DNA from: an uncultured Oscillibacter sp.
Lineage (GTDB): Bacteria > Bacillota > Clostridia > Oscillospirales > Oscillospiraceae
Length of the DNA stretch: 64,000 bases
Direction of reading: 5' to 3'
Assembly (NCBI GenBank): GCA_910589315.1
Contig: CAJUTB010000008.1
Coordinates: 11,609 to 75,608, forward strand
Of this stretch, positions 53,692 through 62,064 are shown piece after piece. Position numbers and translations under genes: made by a program. Each line of letters begins with the position of its first letter. Position 1 is the stretch's first letter. Below the pieces are notes generated by a model. That model was not told the DNA's origin and did no database searches. It was given only the letters and a program-made list of their open reading frames with translations.

Positions 53692-54359
53692 TTTCTCAAA
53701 TTCCGGGTATCCAGCCGCTGTTGCAGGCGGATTACTTTGTGTTTCAGCTCCTCGGCCTGGCCCTGGGCCTTTTCCATAGCGGCCTGGGCTTTGGCCAGTT
53801 CCTCCTGAAGGCCGCTGCGTTCCCGCTGCGCCTGGGCGGCCTCCTCCTGAAGACGCGCGATGTCTTCCTGAAAACGCGCGGTTTCGCTTTGAAGGGCGTG
53901 GAGCTCGTCCTGAGACGCGGCGGTTTCCTCCTGGGCGTGGGCAAGACTGCTCTCCAAGCCGGCAATCTGGTCCTGGGCCTTGGCGGCTTCGTCCTGAAGG
54001 CCGGTGGTTTGCTTTTTCAGTTCGTTGATACGGCTTTGCAGTTTAGAGGCTTCGTTCTGGGAGCGCACGATTTCGCGCCGGAGATCGGTGGCCTGGCTTT
54101 TGGTTTTAGAAGCCTCGTCGATGTAATTTTTCAGCTGGCGGCGGAGCTGTTCGGCGGCGGCTTGGGCCTTGAACAGCTCGTCGGCAATATTGGCGGCGGT
54201 CAGGACGGCGGCGTCTGTGCGGCCAACTTTGCTGGAGGCAAGGATTTCCTCCATTTTCTCTCCGACGTATGCGCCGATTTTGTGCATATAAGCAGCGGAC
54301 TCCTCCGCGACGAAGGTGTATTCCGCGCCGCAGATGGTAACGGCCACGTGATTCGCCAT
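53688..54359 (-). CDS. zapA: ZapA-like cell division protein with long coiled-coil extension
   Basis: 223-aa protein, more than twice the usual ZapA length. Residues 1-95 match ZapA (HVAVTICGAEYTFVAEES, AAVLTAANIADELFKAQ). The rest is a continuous coiled coil rich in E/K/A/Q heptads (LESSLAHAQEETAASQDEL). ZapA bundles FtsZ filaments; the extension may space or anchor bundles (inference). The ATG at 54359 follows AAGGAGGTCCCCTTT. It is followed by the U32 gene, which is translationally coupled. Confidence 0.8.
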   Translation of the reverse strand: MANHVAVTICGAEYTFVAEESAAYMHKIGAYVGEKMEEILASSKVGRTDAAVLTAANIADELFKAQAAAEQLRRQLKNYIDEASKTKSQATDLRREIVRSQNEASKLQSRINELKKQTTGLQDEAAKAQDQIAGLESSLAHAQEETAASQDELHALQSETARFQEDIARLQEEAAQAQRERSGLQEELAKAQAAMEKAQGQAEELKHKVIRLQQRLDTRNLRK

Positions 54360-54416
54360 AAAGGGGACCTCCTTCAAAAAAGTAAAGCGGATAATTCCGC
54401 CGGATTTTACTCCAAC

Positions 54417-54425
54417 AGTATAACA
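54417..54425 (-). promoter_or_regulatory. Extended -10 promoter of zapA
   Basis: Minus strand TGTTATACT: TGn plus TATACT, about 60 bases before the zapA start. No good -35 seen. Confidence 0.45.
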
Positions 54426-54537
54426 TACCGTGCAGGACGTTACCAGAAAAAACGGTAGATTTTTTTGAAATTTTACAATTTATCCAGAAACGCGGCGGAA
54501 GAACATTTGTCCAGAGGACAATCCGGGCGGGGAAATC

Positions 54538-54566
54538 TTGACAAAGGCGGGGCTTGCACGTATAAT
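54538..54566 (+). promoter_or_regulatory. Consensus promoter of the phosphoglucomutase gene
   Basis: -35 TTGACA (54538-54543), 17-nt spacer, -10 TATAAT (54561-54566): a perfect match to the major sigma factor consensus, suggesting very strong constitutive expression. Confidence 0.92.
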
Positions 54567-54644
54567 GAATTTATGCAATATGAAGGATTTCCCCGGCTGC
54601 ACGGAACGGAATATTGTCAATGTGAATAAGGAGGAACAGCACAA

Positions 54645-56372
54645 ATGGACTTCATGAAGGAATATGAGAAATGGTTATCCAGTCCCGCGCTGAACGAGGC
54701 GGAACGGGCGGAGCTGAAAGGCATTCAGAACGACGCCAAAGAGATTGAGTCCCGGTTTTACGGGCCGCTGGAATTCGGCACGGCGGGCCTGCGGGGCACC
54801 ATGGCCGTTGGCCTGCACAACATGAATATACACGTTATCCGCTGGGCCACCCAGGGCTTCGCCGACGTGATTGCCGCCGAGGGCGAGGCGGGAAAGAAAC
54901 GCGGCGTGGCCATCTGCATGGACTGCCGGAATCACTCCATGGAGTTTGCGCGGGCCGCGGCGGAGGTCTGTGCCGCCAACGGCATTCACGTCCGGATTTT
55001 CGACGAACTTCGCCCCACGCCGGAACTCAGCTTCGCCGTCCGGGAGTACCATTGCCAGGCGGGCATCAACGTCACCGCCAGCCATAACCCCAAGGAGTAC
55101 AACGGCTATAAGGTCTACTGGGAGGACGGCGCGCAGCTTCCGCCCCATCACGCCGACGCGATTGCCAAGCGTCTGGGCGAGATTGATATTTTCAACGACA
55201 TTAAGCGTATGGACTATGACGAGGCCGTAAAGGCGGGCTTGATCGAGATCCTGGGCGCGGAGACCGACGAAAAATTCCTGGCAAAAGTCGAAGGGCAGGT
55301 CATTGACCGGGCCGCGGTGGAAAAGGTGGCGGACAGCTTCAAGATGGTCTATACCCCCTTCCACGGCACGGGCCATAAGCTCATTCCGGAGACCCTCAAG
55401 CGTCTGGGCGTGAAGAATCTGATCTGCGTGCCGGAACAGATGGTGATCGACGGCGATTTTCCAACCGTCAAATCGCCCAACCCGGAGAATCCCGAGGGCT
55501 TCTATCTGGCGGTGGATCTGGCGAAGAAGGAAGGCGCGGACTTCATCCTGGGTTCCGACCCCGACGCCGACCGCGTGGGCATCATGATCCGCACCGGGGA
55601 CGGCGAGTTCAAGGTCATCACGGGCAACCAGACCGGCGTGCTGCTGCTGGACTATCTGATTGGCGCGAAAAAGCGGACCGGCACCATGCCCGAAAAGCCG
55701 GTGGCTCTGAAAACCATCGTCACGACGGAAATGGCCCGGAAGGTGGCCGAGGTCAACGGCCTCCAGTGCTATGATACCTTCACCGGCTTCAAATTCCTGG
55801 CGGAAAAAAAGGATAAGCTGGAAAACGCGGGCGACGGCACGGTGATTTTTTCCTACGAGGAATCGTATGGCTATATGCTGGGCGATTATGTCCGGGACAA
55901 GGACGCGGTGACGGCGGCCCAGGCTCTGACGGAGATGGCGGCATGGTATGCCGGACAGGGCCTGACGCTGGCGGATGCGCTGGCGGCGTTGTATGAGAAG
56001 TACGGCTATTACGCGGAGCATACATATAATCTGGTTATGCCCGGACTGGACGGCCTGAAGGATATGGCGAAGCTGATGGCGGGCCTGCGGGACAATCCCC
56101 CGGCGGAAATCTCCGGCGTGAAGGTCTTGCAGTTCAAGGACTACAAGGACGGTTCCGTGGTGGACTGCGCCACGGGGGCCAAGAGCGCTATGGAGCTTTC
56201 CGGGTCCAACGTGCTGCGGTTTGAGCTGGAGGACGGCACGTCTGCAATTGTACGGCCCTCCGGTACGGAACCGAAGATCAAGGTATACATTCTGACCCAG
56301 GGCAAGGACGCCGCCGGAGCCCAGGCGAACCTGGACAAATACGGCAAATGGGTAGCCGCGCTGCAAAAATAA
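54645..56372 (+). CDS. Phospho-sugar mutase (phosphoglucomutase/phosphomannomutase)
   Basis: 575-aa alpha-D-phosphohexomutase that interconverts glucose-1-P and glucose-6-P (or mannose phosphates) in glycogen, polysaccharide and glycolytic routes. The four family motifs are present: TASHNP with the phosphoserine, GSDPDADRVGIM (metal site), SYEESYGYMLGDYV (sugar recognition), and RPSGTEPKIKVY (phosphate). The length matches PGM-type enzymes of Firmicutes. AGGAGGAACAGCACAA precedes the ATG. Consensus promoter upstream, GC-rich terminator downstream. Confidence 0.95.
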   Translation: MDFMKEYEKWLSSPALNEAERAELKGIQNDAKEIESRFYGPLEFGTAGLRGTMAVGLHNMNIHVIRWATQGFADVIAAEGEAGKKRGVAICMDCRNHSMEFARAAAEVCAANGIHVRIFDELRPTPELSFAVREYHCQAGINVTASHNPKEYNGYKVYWEDGAQLPPHHADAIAKRLGEIDIFNDIKRMDYDEAVKAGLIEILGAETDEKFLAKVEGQVIDRAAVEKVADSFKMVYTPFHGTGHKLIPETLKRLGVKNLICVPEQMVIDGDFPTVKSPNPENPEGFYLAVDLAKKEGADFILGSDPDADRVGIMIRTGDGEFKVITGNQTGVLLLDYLIGAKKRTGTMPEKPVALKTIVTTEMARKVAEVNGLQCYDTFTGFKFLAEKKDKLENAGDGTVIFSYEESYGYMLGDYVRDKDAVTAAQALTEMAAWYAGQGLTLADALAALYEKYGYYAEHTYNLVMPGLDGLKDMAKLMAGLRDNPPAEISGVKVLQFKDYKDGSVVDCATGAKSAMELSGSNVLRFELEDGTSAIVRPSGTEPKIKVYILTQGKDAAGAQANLDKYGKWVAALQK

Positions 56373-56388
56373 GAATTCATACAAAGCA

Positions 56389-56416
56389 AACGCCCCGCCG
56401 GGTCCGGCGGGGCGTT
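56389..56416 (+). terminator. Terminator after the phosphoglucomutase
   Basis: 12-bp GC stem AACGCCCCGCCG / CGGCGGGGCGTT with a 4-nt loop, shared with the convergent secreted-protein gene. The T tract is short. Confidence 0.8.
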
Positions 56417-56437
56417 ATACTATGCGAAGAAACTCCC

Positions 56438-57262
56438 TCATCCCGCGGCGTTGGGATAAACCGTTTCGATCTCCAAGGTCTGATAGGAAATCTCCAGTTT
56501 GTCTGCGCCGTCCAGATAAGCGGCAAGCCAGGATTCATACTCCGCGTCGTCCACAGGACGGCCGTAGTTGGACCAGCTCCAGTCGCCGGTGAGAATGAAA
56601 TAGATGAAACCGTTTCCGTCCGCGTCAATACCGGCGGGGAAATCGCCCCAATCGGGGGAGTGTTCCGCAAGCTCTTTGCTCCAGCCGTCCACGGAGGCGG
56701 CGCAGAGATATTCGTCACTATCCGGCTGGTATTGATGCAGGTTGTAAGGCCAGAGGCCGTCGCCGGAAAGGCCCTGGTTGTGGGACCAGTCTTCCAGAAT
56801 AACGCCGTTTTCGTAGTACGTCAGGGCTGGGAAGCCGGAGAACTGCTGATGGAAAGTCTGCGTTTCCGCGTCATAGTCATAAATCCGCTCCACCATGCCC
56901 GCCATAGCGGCGTGTTCGTTTTTCAAGATCAGCTCGTCCCGTCCGTCGCCGTCCACATCGCAGACGGCATAAGAAACGCTGCCTGGAATTTCCCAGGCGT
57001 CCGCGCCGTCAGGGAAAACGCCCGTCCGGCAATAGACCTCCACGGCGTCCGCATAGGCGGCGGGCAGGCCGTTCCGGTCAAAGCTTACCGGGTTCCCATA
57101 AGGCTGGCCGGATTCCGGCGTTTGAGGGAGTTCGTCCCCCGGCGCGCCGGCCGCGACGGGAAGCGAGTCCGCCGTGACCGCGGGAACGGAACCGGCCCTC
57201 CACACGCCAACCACGGCAAAGGCCAGCAGCAATCCAAACAAGTACACAAAAAAACGTTTCAT
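56438..57262 (-). CDS. Secreted protein with an EF-hand-like calcium motif
   Basis: 274-aa exported or membrane-anchored protein: N-terminal hydrophobic helix (FFVYLFGLLLAFAVVGVW). The mature part contains VCDVDGDGRDELIL, the D-x-D-x-D-G pattern of calcium-binding repeat proteins (VCBS/FG-GAP or EF-hand-like), and another IDADGNGFIYFIL. The remainder is unassigned. AAGAAAGGAAAACCTTGT precedes the ATG. It lies 50 bases downstream of udk on the same strand, so it may follow udk on the transcript. Confidence 0.75.
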   Translation of the reverse strand: MKRFFVYLFGLLLAFAVVGVWRAGSVPAVTADSLPVAAGAPGDELPQTPESGQPYGNPVSFDRNGLPAAYADAVEVYCRTGVFPDGADAWEIPGSVSYAVCDVDGDGRDELILKNEHAAMAGMVERIYDYDAETQTFHQQFSGFPALTYYENGVILEDWSHNQGLSGDGLWPYNLHQYQPDSDEYLCAASVDGWSKELAEHSPDWGDFPAGIDADGNGFIYFILTGDWSWSNYGRPVDDAEYESWLAAYLDGADKLEISYQTLEIETVYPNAAG

Positions 57263-57311
57263 ACAAGGTTTTCCTTTCTTGACAGCGCCGCCCGCTGTCC
57301 GAGACCCGGTT

Positions 57312-57932
57312 TCAATCCTGGGAGTCGATATGGTTTTGAATCCGCTGCATGATCATTTCCAACGCGACCAGATTATGTCCGCCCTCCAAAACAATGATAT
57401 CCGCGTATTTCCGGGAAGGCTCCACAAACTGCTCGTGCATGGGCTTAACCGTGGCCAGATACTGCGCCACAACCGAGCGCAGCGTCCGGCCCCGTTCCTC
57501 CACGTCCCGGAGGGCGCGGCGCAGAATGCGCTCGTCGGCGTCGGTTTCCACGAAGATTTTGATATCCAGCATCTCCCGCAGCGCAGGGTCCTGGAAAATC
57601 AGAATGCCCTCGACAATCAGCACCTTCGCGGGCTGAATCAAAACGGTGTCGTCCGTCCGGTTGTGGTCCACGTAGGAATACACTGGACAACGGATAGCGC
57701 GGCCCTCCTTGAGCTGTTTCAGGTGTCCAACCAGAAGGTCGGTGTCAAACGCGTTGGGATGGTCGTAATTCTGCAAGGCCCGTTCCTCATAGGTCTTACC
57801 CACCTGCCGTTTGTAATAGCTGTCATGTCCCACCACGGCCACATTTCCGCCGAAGTGGTCTTTCAGGTGCTGCGTGAGGGTTGTTTTGCCGGAACCGGTG
57901 CCTCCGGCAATGCCGATCAGAATGGTTTTCAT
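57312..57932 (-). CDS. udk: Uridine kinase
   Basis: 206-aa P-loop kinase phosphorylating uridine and cytidine in pyrimidine salvage. Walker A GGTGSGKTT near the N terminus, then HDSYYK and the nucleoside-binding PNAFDTDLL. RNA-kinase family features include VYSYVDHNRTDDTV and DADERILRRALRD. ATG 57932 is chosen, since GGCGGGGAATTTGCAGCT precedes it; a longer in-frame reading (57968) lacks support. Length normal (about 205-215). Confidence 0.93.
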   Translation of the reverse strand: MKTILIGIAGGTGSGKTTLTQHLKDHFGGNVAVVGHDSYYKRQVGKTYEERALQNYDHPNAFDTDLLVGHLKQLKEGRAIRCPVYSYVDHNRTDDTVLIQPAKVLIVEGILIFQDPALREMLDIKIFVETDADERILRRALRDVEERGRTLRSVVAQYLATVKPMHEQFVEPSRKYADIIVLEGGHNLVALEMIMQRIQNHIDSQD

Positions 57933-58049
57933 AGCTGCAAATTCCCCGCCTTTCCCGTATTCTGTCAAAAGTGTCCAGTACCATTATAAGGGAGCTGTGA
58001 AAAATTGCAAGAAAAACGCGAAATTTTCAAAAAATTGACGGCCCCGGAC

Positions 58050-58078
58050 TTGACTGTTTCCCCAAAAGCCGATATGAT
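58050..58078 (+). promoter_or_regulatory. Promoter of the zinc-ribbon/Big_2 gene
   Basis: -35 TTGACT (58050-58055), 17-nt spacer, -10 TATGAT (58073-58078). Confidence 0.7.
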
Positions 58079-58165
58079 GGTATCCGTAATTTTATCGCTT
58101 GGCGCAGGCGTTGTCTGCCGTACTTAAAAGATATATGGAGATGTAAAGGACACAGGAGGTTTCTT

Positions 58166-59239
58166 ATGGCAATGAAGCGATGCCCGGTCTGCGGGGAAAA
58201 ATATTCGGATACATATAAAAATTGTCCATTCTGCGAGGAAGAAGCCTATTGGGACGAAGAAGAACCCCGCCGCCCCGCGCCCCGCAGCAGCCGGAAGCCC
58301 GCCCACGGCCTGCAATACAATCTGATCACGCCGACGCTGATTGTTTTGATTTTGATTATGGCCCTGCTGCTGGTATACCTGCTGTACGGCGACAAGATCG
58401 CCGGTCGTTTCGGCGGAGGCGATGACGAAACGGATAACCCAGGCGTGGTGGACCCGGTGGAACCGAACCCCGGCGGTACGAAGGACGATCCGGACGCAGA
58501 GGACCCGGATACGTCCGGCAGTCCGGATACCGATGTGGACCCGGAGGGGAATACCGATACGCCGGACACCCCCGATACCACGCCGGAACCCCCCAACACA
58601 TCCGGCGGCGGAACCGGCGTAATGCCGGAAGGCCCCGACACGGCCGGCACGCCGGATCAAACCCCCAGCTCCGGCGGCGCGTCTTCCAGCGACACCAGTT
58701 ATTCCGTAGCGGCCAAGCTGCCCGATGGCCTGACGCTGAACAAAACCGATTTTACCGAGTCGGTTTCCAGCCCGCCGGTACAGCTCCGGGTTTCCGGCGG
58801 AAACGGGTCCTACACCTGGATCAGCGAGAATCCCTCCGTTGCGTCCGTAGACAGTTCCGGCAAAGTGACGATGGTTTCCGCCGGTACGACCAATATCCTG
58901 GTCACGGACGGCTCCAAGCGCGCCGTCTGCATCGTCCGGGTAAAAGGCGGAAGCGACTCCTCCTCCTCAAACACCCAGCAGCCGTCCAGCTCCGGGTCCT
59001 CCGGTTCCAGCGGCTCGAATAACCTGAACAAAACCGACTTTACCCGCACCGTTGCGGAAGGCTCCGTACAGCTTCGGGTCTCCGGCGTGAGCAGCGGGAT
59101 TACATGGAGCAGCTCCAATACCAGCGTAGCCACGGTTTCCGGCGACGGACTCGTTACGCCTGTCGGAAAGGGCCAGGCCACCATTACCGCGTCCTGGAAC
59201 GGCCAGTCCCGCACCTGCATTGTTCGCGTCTCCGGCTGA
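58166..59239 (+). CDS. Zinc-ribbon membrane protein with two Big_2 domains
   Basis: 357-aa protein of unusual architecture. Residues 5-24: a zinc ribbon (CPVCGEKYSDTYKNCPFC). One membrane helix around 55-75 (TPTLIVLILIMALLLVYLL). A 95-residue low-complexity linker rich in P, D, T and G follows. Two Big_2-like immunoglobulin domains then sit outside the cell, both starting with LNKTDFT and containing LRVSG and A-V-V-type strands. A cytosolic zinc sensor joined to surface Ig domains is consistent with adhesion or signalling (inference). GGAGGTTTCTT precedes the ATG. Confidence 0.85.
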   Translation: MAMKRCPVCGEKYSDTYKNCPFCEEEAYWDEEEPRRPAPRSSRKPAHGLQYNLITPTLIVLILIMALLLVYLLYGDKIAGRFGGGDDETDNPGVVDPVEPNPGGTKDDPDAEDPDTSGSPDTDVDPEGNTDTPDTPDTTPEPPNTSGGGTGVMPEGPDTAGTPDQTPSSGGASSSDTSYSVAAKLPDGLTLNKTDFTESVSSPPVQLRVSGGNGSYTWISENPSVASVDSSGKVTMVSAGTTNILVTDGSKRAVCIVRVKGGSDSSSSNTQQPSSSGSSGSSGSNNLNKTDFTRTVAEGSVQLRVSGVSSGITWSSSNTSVATVSGDGLVTPVGKGQATITASWNGQSRTCIVRVSG

Positions 59240-59289
59240 CCAGGCTCTGAAGATCCGCGTTTCACCGCAGAATTTCCAACAAGAAGTCC

Positions 59290-59318
59290 TTGCATTCTGG
59301 GAGAGAGTTGCATATAAT
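59290..59318 (+). promoter_or_regulatory. Promoter of the hydrogenase operon
   Basis: -35 TTGCAT (59290-59295), 17-nt spacer, -10 TATAAT (59313-59318). A CCGGGC-AGCC-GCCCGG hairpin follows in the leader near 59358-59373. Confidence 0.75.
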
Positions 59319-59391
59319 ATGCTTGTCCAAATTTTCACGATTGGACGGTGAACAACCCGGGCAGCCGCCCGGCGAATATGGAGGACTTACT

Positions 59392-60915
59392 ATGAGAGGC
59401 GTACATAGCGCGGTAGACGATATCCGGCGCACCGTATTCAAAGAGGTCGCTATGCTGGCATATGGCGAAGGCGATCTTACCCGGGTGAACCTGATTCCTT
59501 ATAAAATGATACAGGGCGACGTGGCGAAGCACCGTCATGACGTGTTCCTGGAACGGGCCATTGTAAAAGAGCGCGTCCGTCTGGCGTTGGGCATGAGCCT
59601 GATGGGCGATCAGCTCCCGATTTCCGCCACCATCGACGAGGCGGCGACGGACCAGAAATATTTTGAAAACCCGCTGGTCAATATCATTCCCTTTGCCTGC
59701 AACGCCTGTCCGCCGAAGCAGATTCGCATTACGGACAGCTGTCAGGGCTGCATTTCCCATCCCTGCATGAACGTGTGTCCCAAGGACGCCATCTACCTCG
59801 ACAAAGATAAGCACTGCCACATTGACCAGGACAAGTGCATCAAATGCGGCAAGTGCTACAATCAGTGTCCCTACCGGGCCGTATCCAAAATCGAACGCCC
59901 CTGCGCCGCGGCCTGCGGCATGGACGCCATTGAGTCCGACGAGCTGGGCCGGGCAAAAATCAACTATGACAAGTGCGTTTCCTGCGGTATGTGCCTGGTG
60001 AACTGCCCCTTCGGCGCGATTGCTGACAAGAGCCAGATCTATCAGGTCATTTCGGCCATCAAGAAAAACCAGGAGGTCATTGCGTGCGTGGCCCCTGCGT
60101 TTGTGGGCCAGTTCGGCAAGGACGCCAGCCCTGCAAAACTGAAGGCCGCCATGAGCATCCTGGGCTTTGCCGACGTGGTGGAAGTGGCCATCGGCGCGGA
60201 CCTCTGCACGGTGGAGGAAGCAAAGGATTTCCTGGAAGAAGTTCCGTCGAAACAGCCTTGGATGGGGACATCCTGCTGTCCGGCGTGGAGCGTCATGGCC
60301 AAAAAGCTCTATCCAGAGTTTGCCGATTATATCTCTATGGCCCTGACGCCGATGGTCATTACCGCCCGCATGGTCAAAAAGGACCGGCCCAACGCGCGGA
60401 TCGTGTTTATCGGACCGTGCTCTGCAAAAAAGCTGGAGGCCAACCGCCGGACCGTCCGTTCCGACGTGGACTTCGTGCTGACCTTCGAGGAATTGCAGGG
60501 GATGTTTGACGCCATGGATATTGACTTCGCCAAGCTGGAAGCCAACCCCGAGGACAACATGGACGAGGGCACCGGCATGGGCCGGGGCTTTGCGGTCGGC
60601 GGCGGCGTGGCGGCGGCTGTGGTAGAGGCCATCAAGCACATCGACCCCGAGCGGGAGGTAAAGATTGAATACGGCGACGGCCTGAAGAATTGCCGGAAGA
60701 TGCTGGCAATGGCAAAGGCCGGAAAGCGCGATGGCTATTTGCTGGAAGGCATGGGCTGTCCCGGCGGCTGCGTGGCCGGCGCGGGCACCATCCGGCCCGT
60801 AAAGGAAAGCACGGTGACGGTGGATAAATTCAAGAACGAAGCCTCGGAAATGAGCTGCACGGCCAGCCCGTACCTCAACCGTCTGAAAGAGGTCGAGGAA
60901 CGGGACGGCCAGTAA
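59392..60915 (+). CDS. [FeFe]-hydrogenase, group-B-like, with ferredoxin-type clusters
   Basis: 507-aa enzyme. The N-terminal half holds several cysteine clusters of the ferredoxin type (103-205: CNACPPKQ…CQGCISHPC…C; CIKCGKCYNQCP; CVSCGMCLVNCP). The catalytic H-cluster motifs are TSCCPAW (293-299), GPCSAKK (341-347) and EGMGCPGGC (452-460), the pattern of group B rather than group A (which has FMPCxxK and ACPGGC). It evolves or consumes H2 with ferredoxin or an unknown partner in fermentation. No maturation genes hydEFG lie near. The ATG follows GGAGGACTTACT. Confidence 0.9.
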   Translation: MRGVHSAVDDIRRTVFKEVAMLAYGEGDLTRVNLIPYKMIQGDVAKHRHDVFLERAIVKERVRLALGMSLMGDQLPISATIDEAATDQKYFENPLVNIIPFACNACPPKQIRITDSCQGCISHPCMNVCPKDAIYLDKDKHCHIDQDKCIKCGKCYNQCPYRAVSKIERPCAAACGMDAIESDELGRAKINYDKCVSCGMCLVNCPFGAIADKSQIYQVISAIKKNQEVIACVAPAFVGQFGKDASPAKLKAAMSILGFADVVEVAIGADLCTVEEAKDFLEEVPSKQPWMGTSCCPAWSVMAKKLYPEFADYISMALTPMVITARMVKKDRPNARIVFIGPCSAKKLEANRRTVRSDVDFVLTFEELQGMFDAMDIDFAKLEANPEDNMDEGTGMGRGFAVGGGVAAAVVEAIKHIDPEREVKIEYGDGLKNCRKMLAMAKAGKRDGYLLEGMGCPGGCVAGAGTIRPVKESTVTVDKFKNEASEMSCTASPYLNRLKEVEERDGQ

Positions 60916-60923
60916 GGGACCCG

Positions 60924-61616
60924 ATGTCCAGGCTGGTTTCCATGCGGGCGATTGCCCACGTGCGGAGCGATTTTTCCAGTAAATTCGGCGTGCCTCGCCA
61001 GAGCGGGCTGGTTCCCGCTCTGGAGGCGGACGTGGTCTTTGCGCCGGAGTTCCGAAATCCGGACGCCCTTCGGGGCCTGGAGGGCTTTTCGCATCTCTGG
61101 CTGATTTGGGTGTTTGACCGGGCGGCGCGGGCGCAGTGGTCTCCCACCGTCCGCCCTCCCCGTCTGGGGGGCAATGCGCGGCTGGGGGTATTTGCGACTC
61201 GCTCGCCCTTCCGCCCGAATCCGGTGGGCCTCTCTGTCGTGGAGCTGGCCGGGATTGAGGAGACGGCGGACCGGGGACCGGTTTTGCACATCCGCGGTGC
61301 GGATTTAATGGACGGCACGCCCGTTTTAGACATCAAGCCCTACTTACCCTATGCCGACTGCATTCCGGAGGCTGCGGGGGGCTTTGCGGCGGTTCCGGCG
61401 GGGGAGACGCTGGAGGTGGAGATTCCGCCGGAGCTGCTGGAACGGGTTCCGCCAGAGCGGCGGGAGGCCCTGCGGGGCGTGCTGGCGTTAGACCCCCGTC
61501 CCCGGTATCAGGAGGACCCGGACCGGGTTTACGGCTTTGGTTTTGCGGGTCTGGAGGTCCGTTTTTCCGTAGCGGGAAAGCGGCTGACGGTGCGGGAGAT
61601 TGAAGCGGCTCCCTGA
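60924..61616 (+). CDS. trmO: tRNA N6-threonylcarbamoyladenosine methyltransferase (TrmO/YaeB family)
   Basis: 230-aa methyltransferase of the TsaA/TrmO family, which methylates t6A37 in tRNA-Thr. Motifs: QSGLVPALEADVVF, FEGFSHLWLIW-like LEGFSHLWLIWVF, ATRSPFRPNPVGLSVVEL, and DGTPVLDIKPYLPYAD. The ATG lies eight bases after the hydrogenase stop with AAGGGACCCG before it, so both are on one transcript. The hydrogenase link is probably positional only. Confidence 0.92.
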   Translation: MSRLVSMRAIAHVRSDFSSKFGVPRQSGLVPALEADVVFAPEFRNPDALRGLEGFSHLWLIWVFDRAARAQWSPTVRPPRLGGNARLGVFATRSPFRPNPVGLSVVELAGIEETADRGPVLHIRGADLMDGTPVLDIKPYLPYADCIPEAAGGFAAVPAGETLEVEIPPELLERVPPERREALRGVLALDPRPRYQEDPDRVYGFGFAGLEVRFSVAGKRLTVREIEAAP

Positions 61617-61629
61617 TACGGCAATATGT

Positions 61630-61669
61630 AAAGCGGAGGAACGGCCTTTGACACGTTCCTCCGCTTTTT
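61630..61669 (+). terminator. Terminator after trmO
   Basis: 14-bp stem AAAGCGGAGGAACG / CGTTCCTCCGCTTT with a 10-nt loop and T run. Confidence 0.9.
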
Positions 61670-61763
61670 CCGGGGCTTGAGGCCGGACCGAAAGGATTTG
61701 CAGAGGAGTGACGGCGCAGCGGAGAAGGGTGGAAAAATTACGGAAGAATTTTTCCAAAACCCC

Positions 61764-61792
61764 TTGACAAATTGCGGAAAGTTTGCTAGAAT
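61764..61792 (+). promoter_or_regulatory. tRNA-Gly promoter
   Basis: -35 TTGACA (61764-61769), 17-nt spacer, -10 TAGAAT (61787-61792), 14 bases before the tRNA 5' end. Confidence 0.88.
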
Positions 61793-61805
61793 TCCAATTG
61801 TTGTC

Positions 61806-61881
61806 GCGGGCATAGCTCATCTGGTAGAGCGCCACCTTGCCAAGGTGGAGGTAGCGAGTTCGAGCCTCGTTGCCCGCTCCA
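61806..61881 (+). tRNA. tRNA-Gly (anticodon GCC)
   Basis: 76-nt cloverleaf with encoded CCA. Acceptor GCGGGCA/TGCCCGC, discriminator T, D arm AGCTCATCTGGTAGAGC, anticodon arm CCACC-TTGCCAA-GGTGG with GCC, T arm GCGAG-TTCGAGC-CTCGT. It reads GGC and GGU glycine codons and is the natural ligand of the T-box at 27.7 kb. Confidence 0.97.
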
Positions 61882-61885
61882 GGCT

Positions 61886-61924
61886 TTGAAATATCCTGCT
61901 TGGTATATGCCAAAGCAGGGTATT
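61886..61924 (+). other. Hairpin in the tRNA-Gly 3' trailer
   Basis: Imperfect inverted repeat GAAATA-CCTGCTT … AAGCAGG-TATTTC just after the tRNA, likely a processing or end structure. A stronger terminator follows at 62035. Confidence 0.5.
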
Positions 61925-62034
61925 TCTTTACCTCCTGTTTATCCCGAGTGGGAAGGAACAGCGAGGGGCCAGTGTTCCATTTGTGTTTTCCTTTCCTCCA
62001 TTTTTCCCTTTCCAGGCTTTGCTTTGTGCGGAGT

Positions 62035-62064
62035 CCCCCCTGTCTCGGACAGGGGGATTTTTTT
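62035..62064 (+). terminator. Terminator of the tRNA-Gly unit
   Basis: CCCCCTGTC / GACAGGGGG stem, loop TCG, then TTTTTTT. It overlaps the convergent uvrC stop. Confidence 0.9.

Noticed and set aside
51505..53808. 767-codon open frame antisense to the U32 gene
   Set aside because: R/G/P/A-rich artefact typical of antisense frames in GC-rich genes.
54675..56384. 569-codon open frame antisense to the phosphoglucomutase
   Set aside because: Antisense shadow; the sense frame has all four mutase motifs and a consensus promoter.
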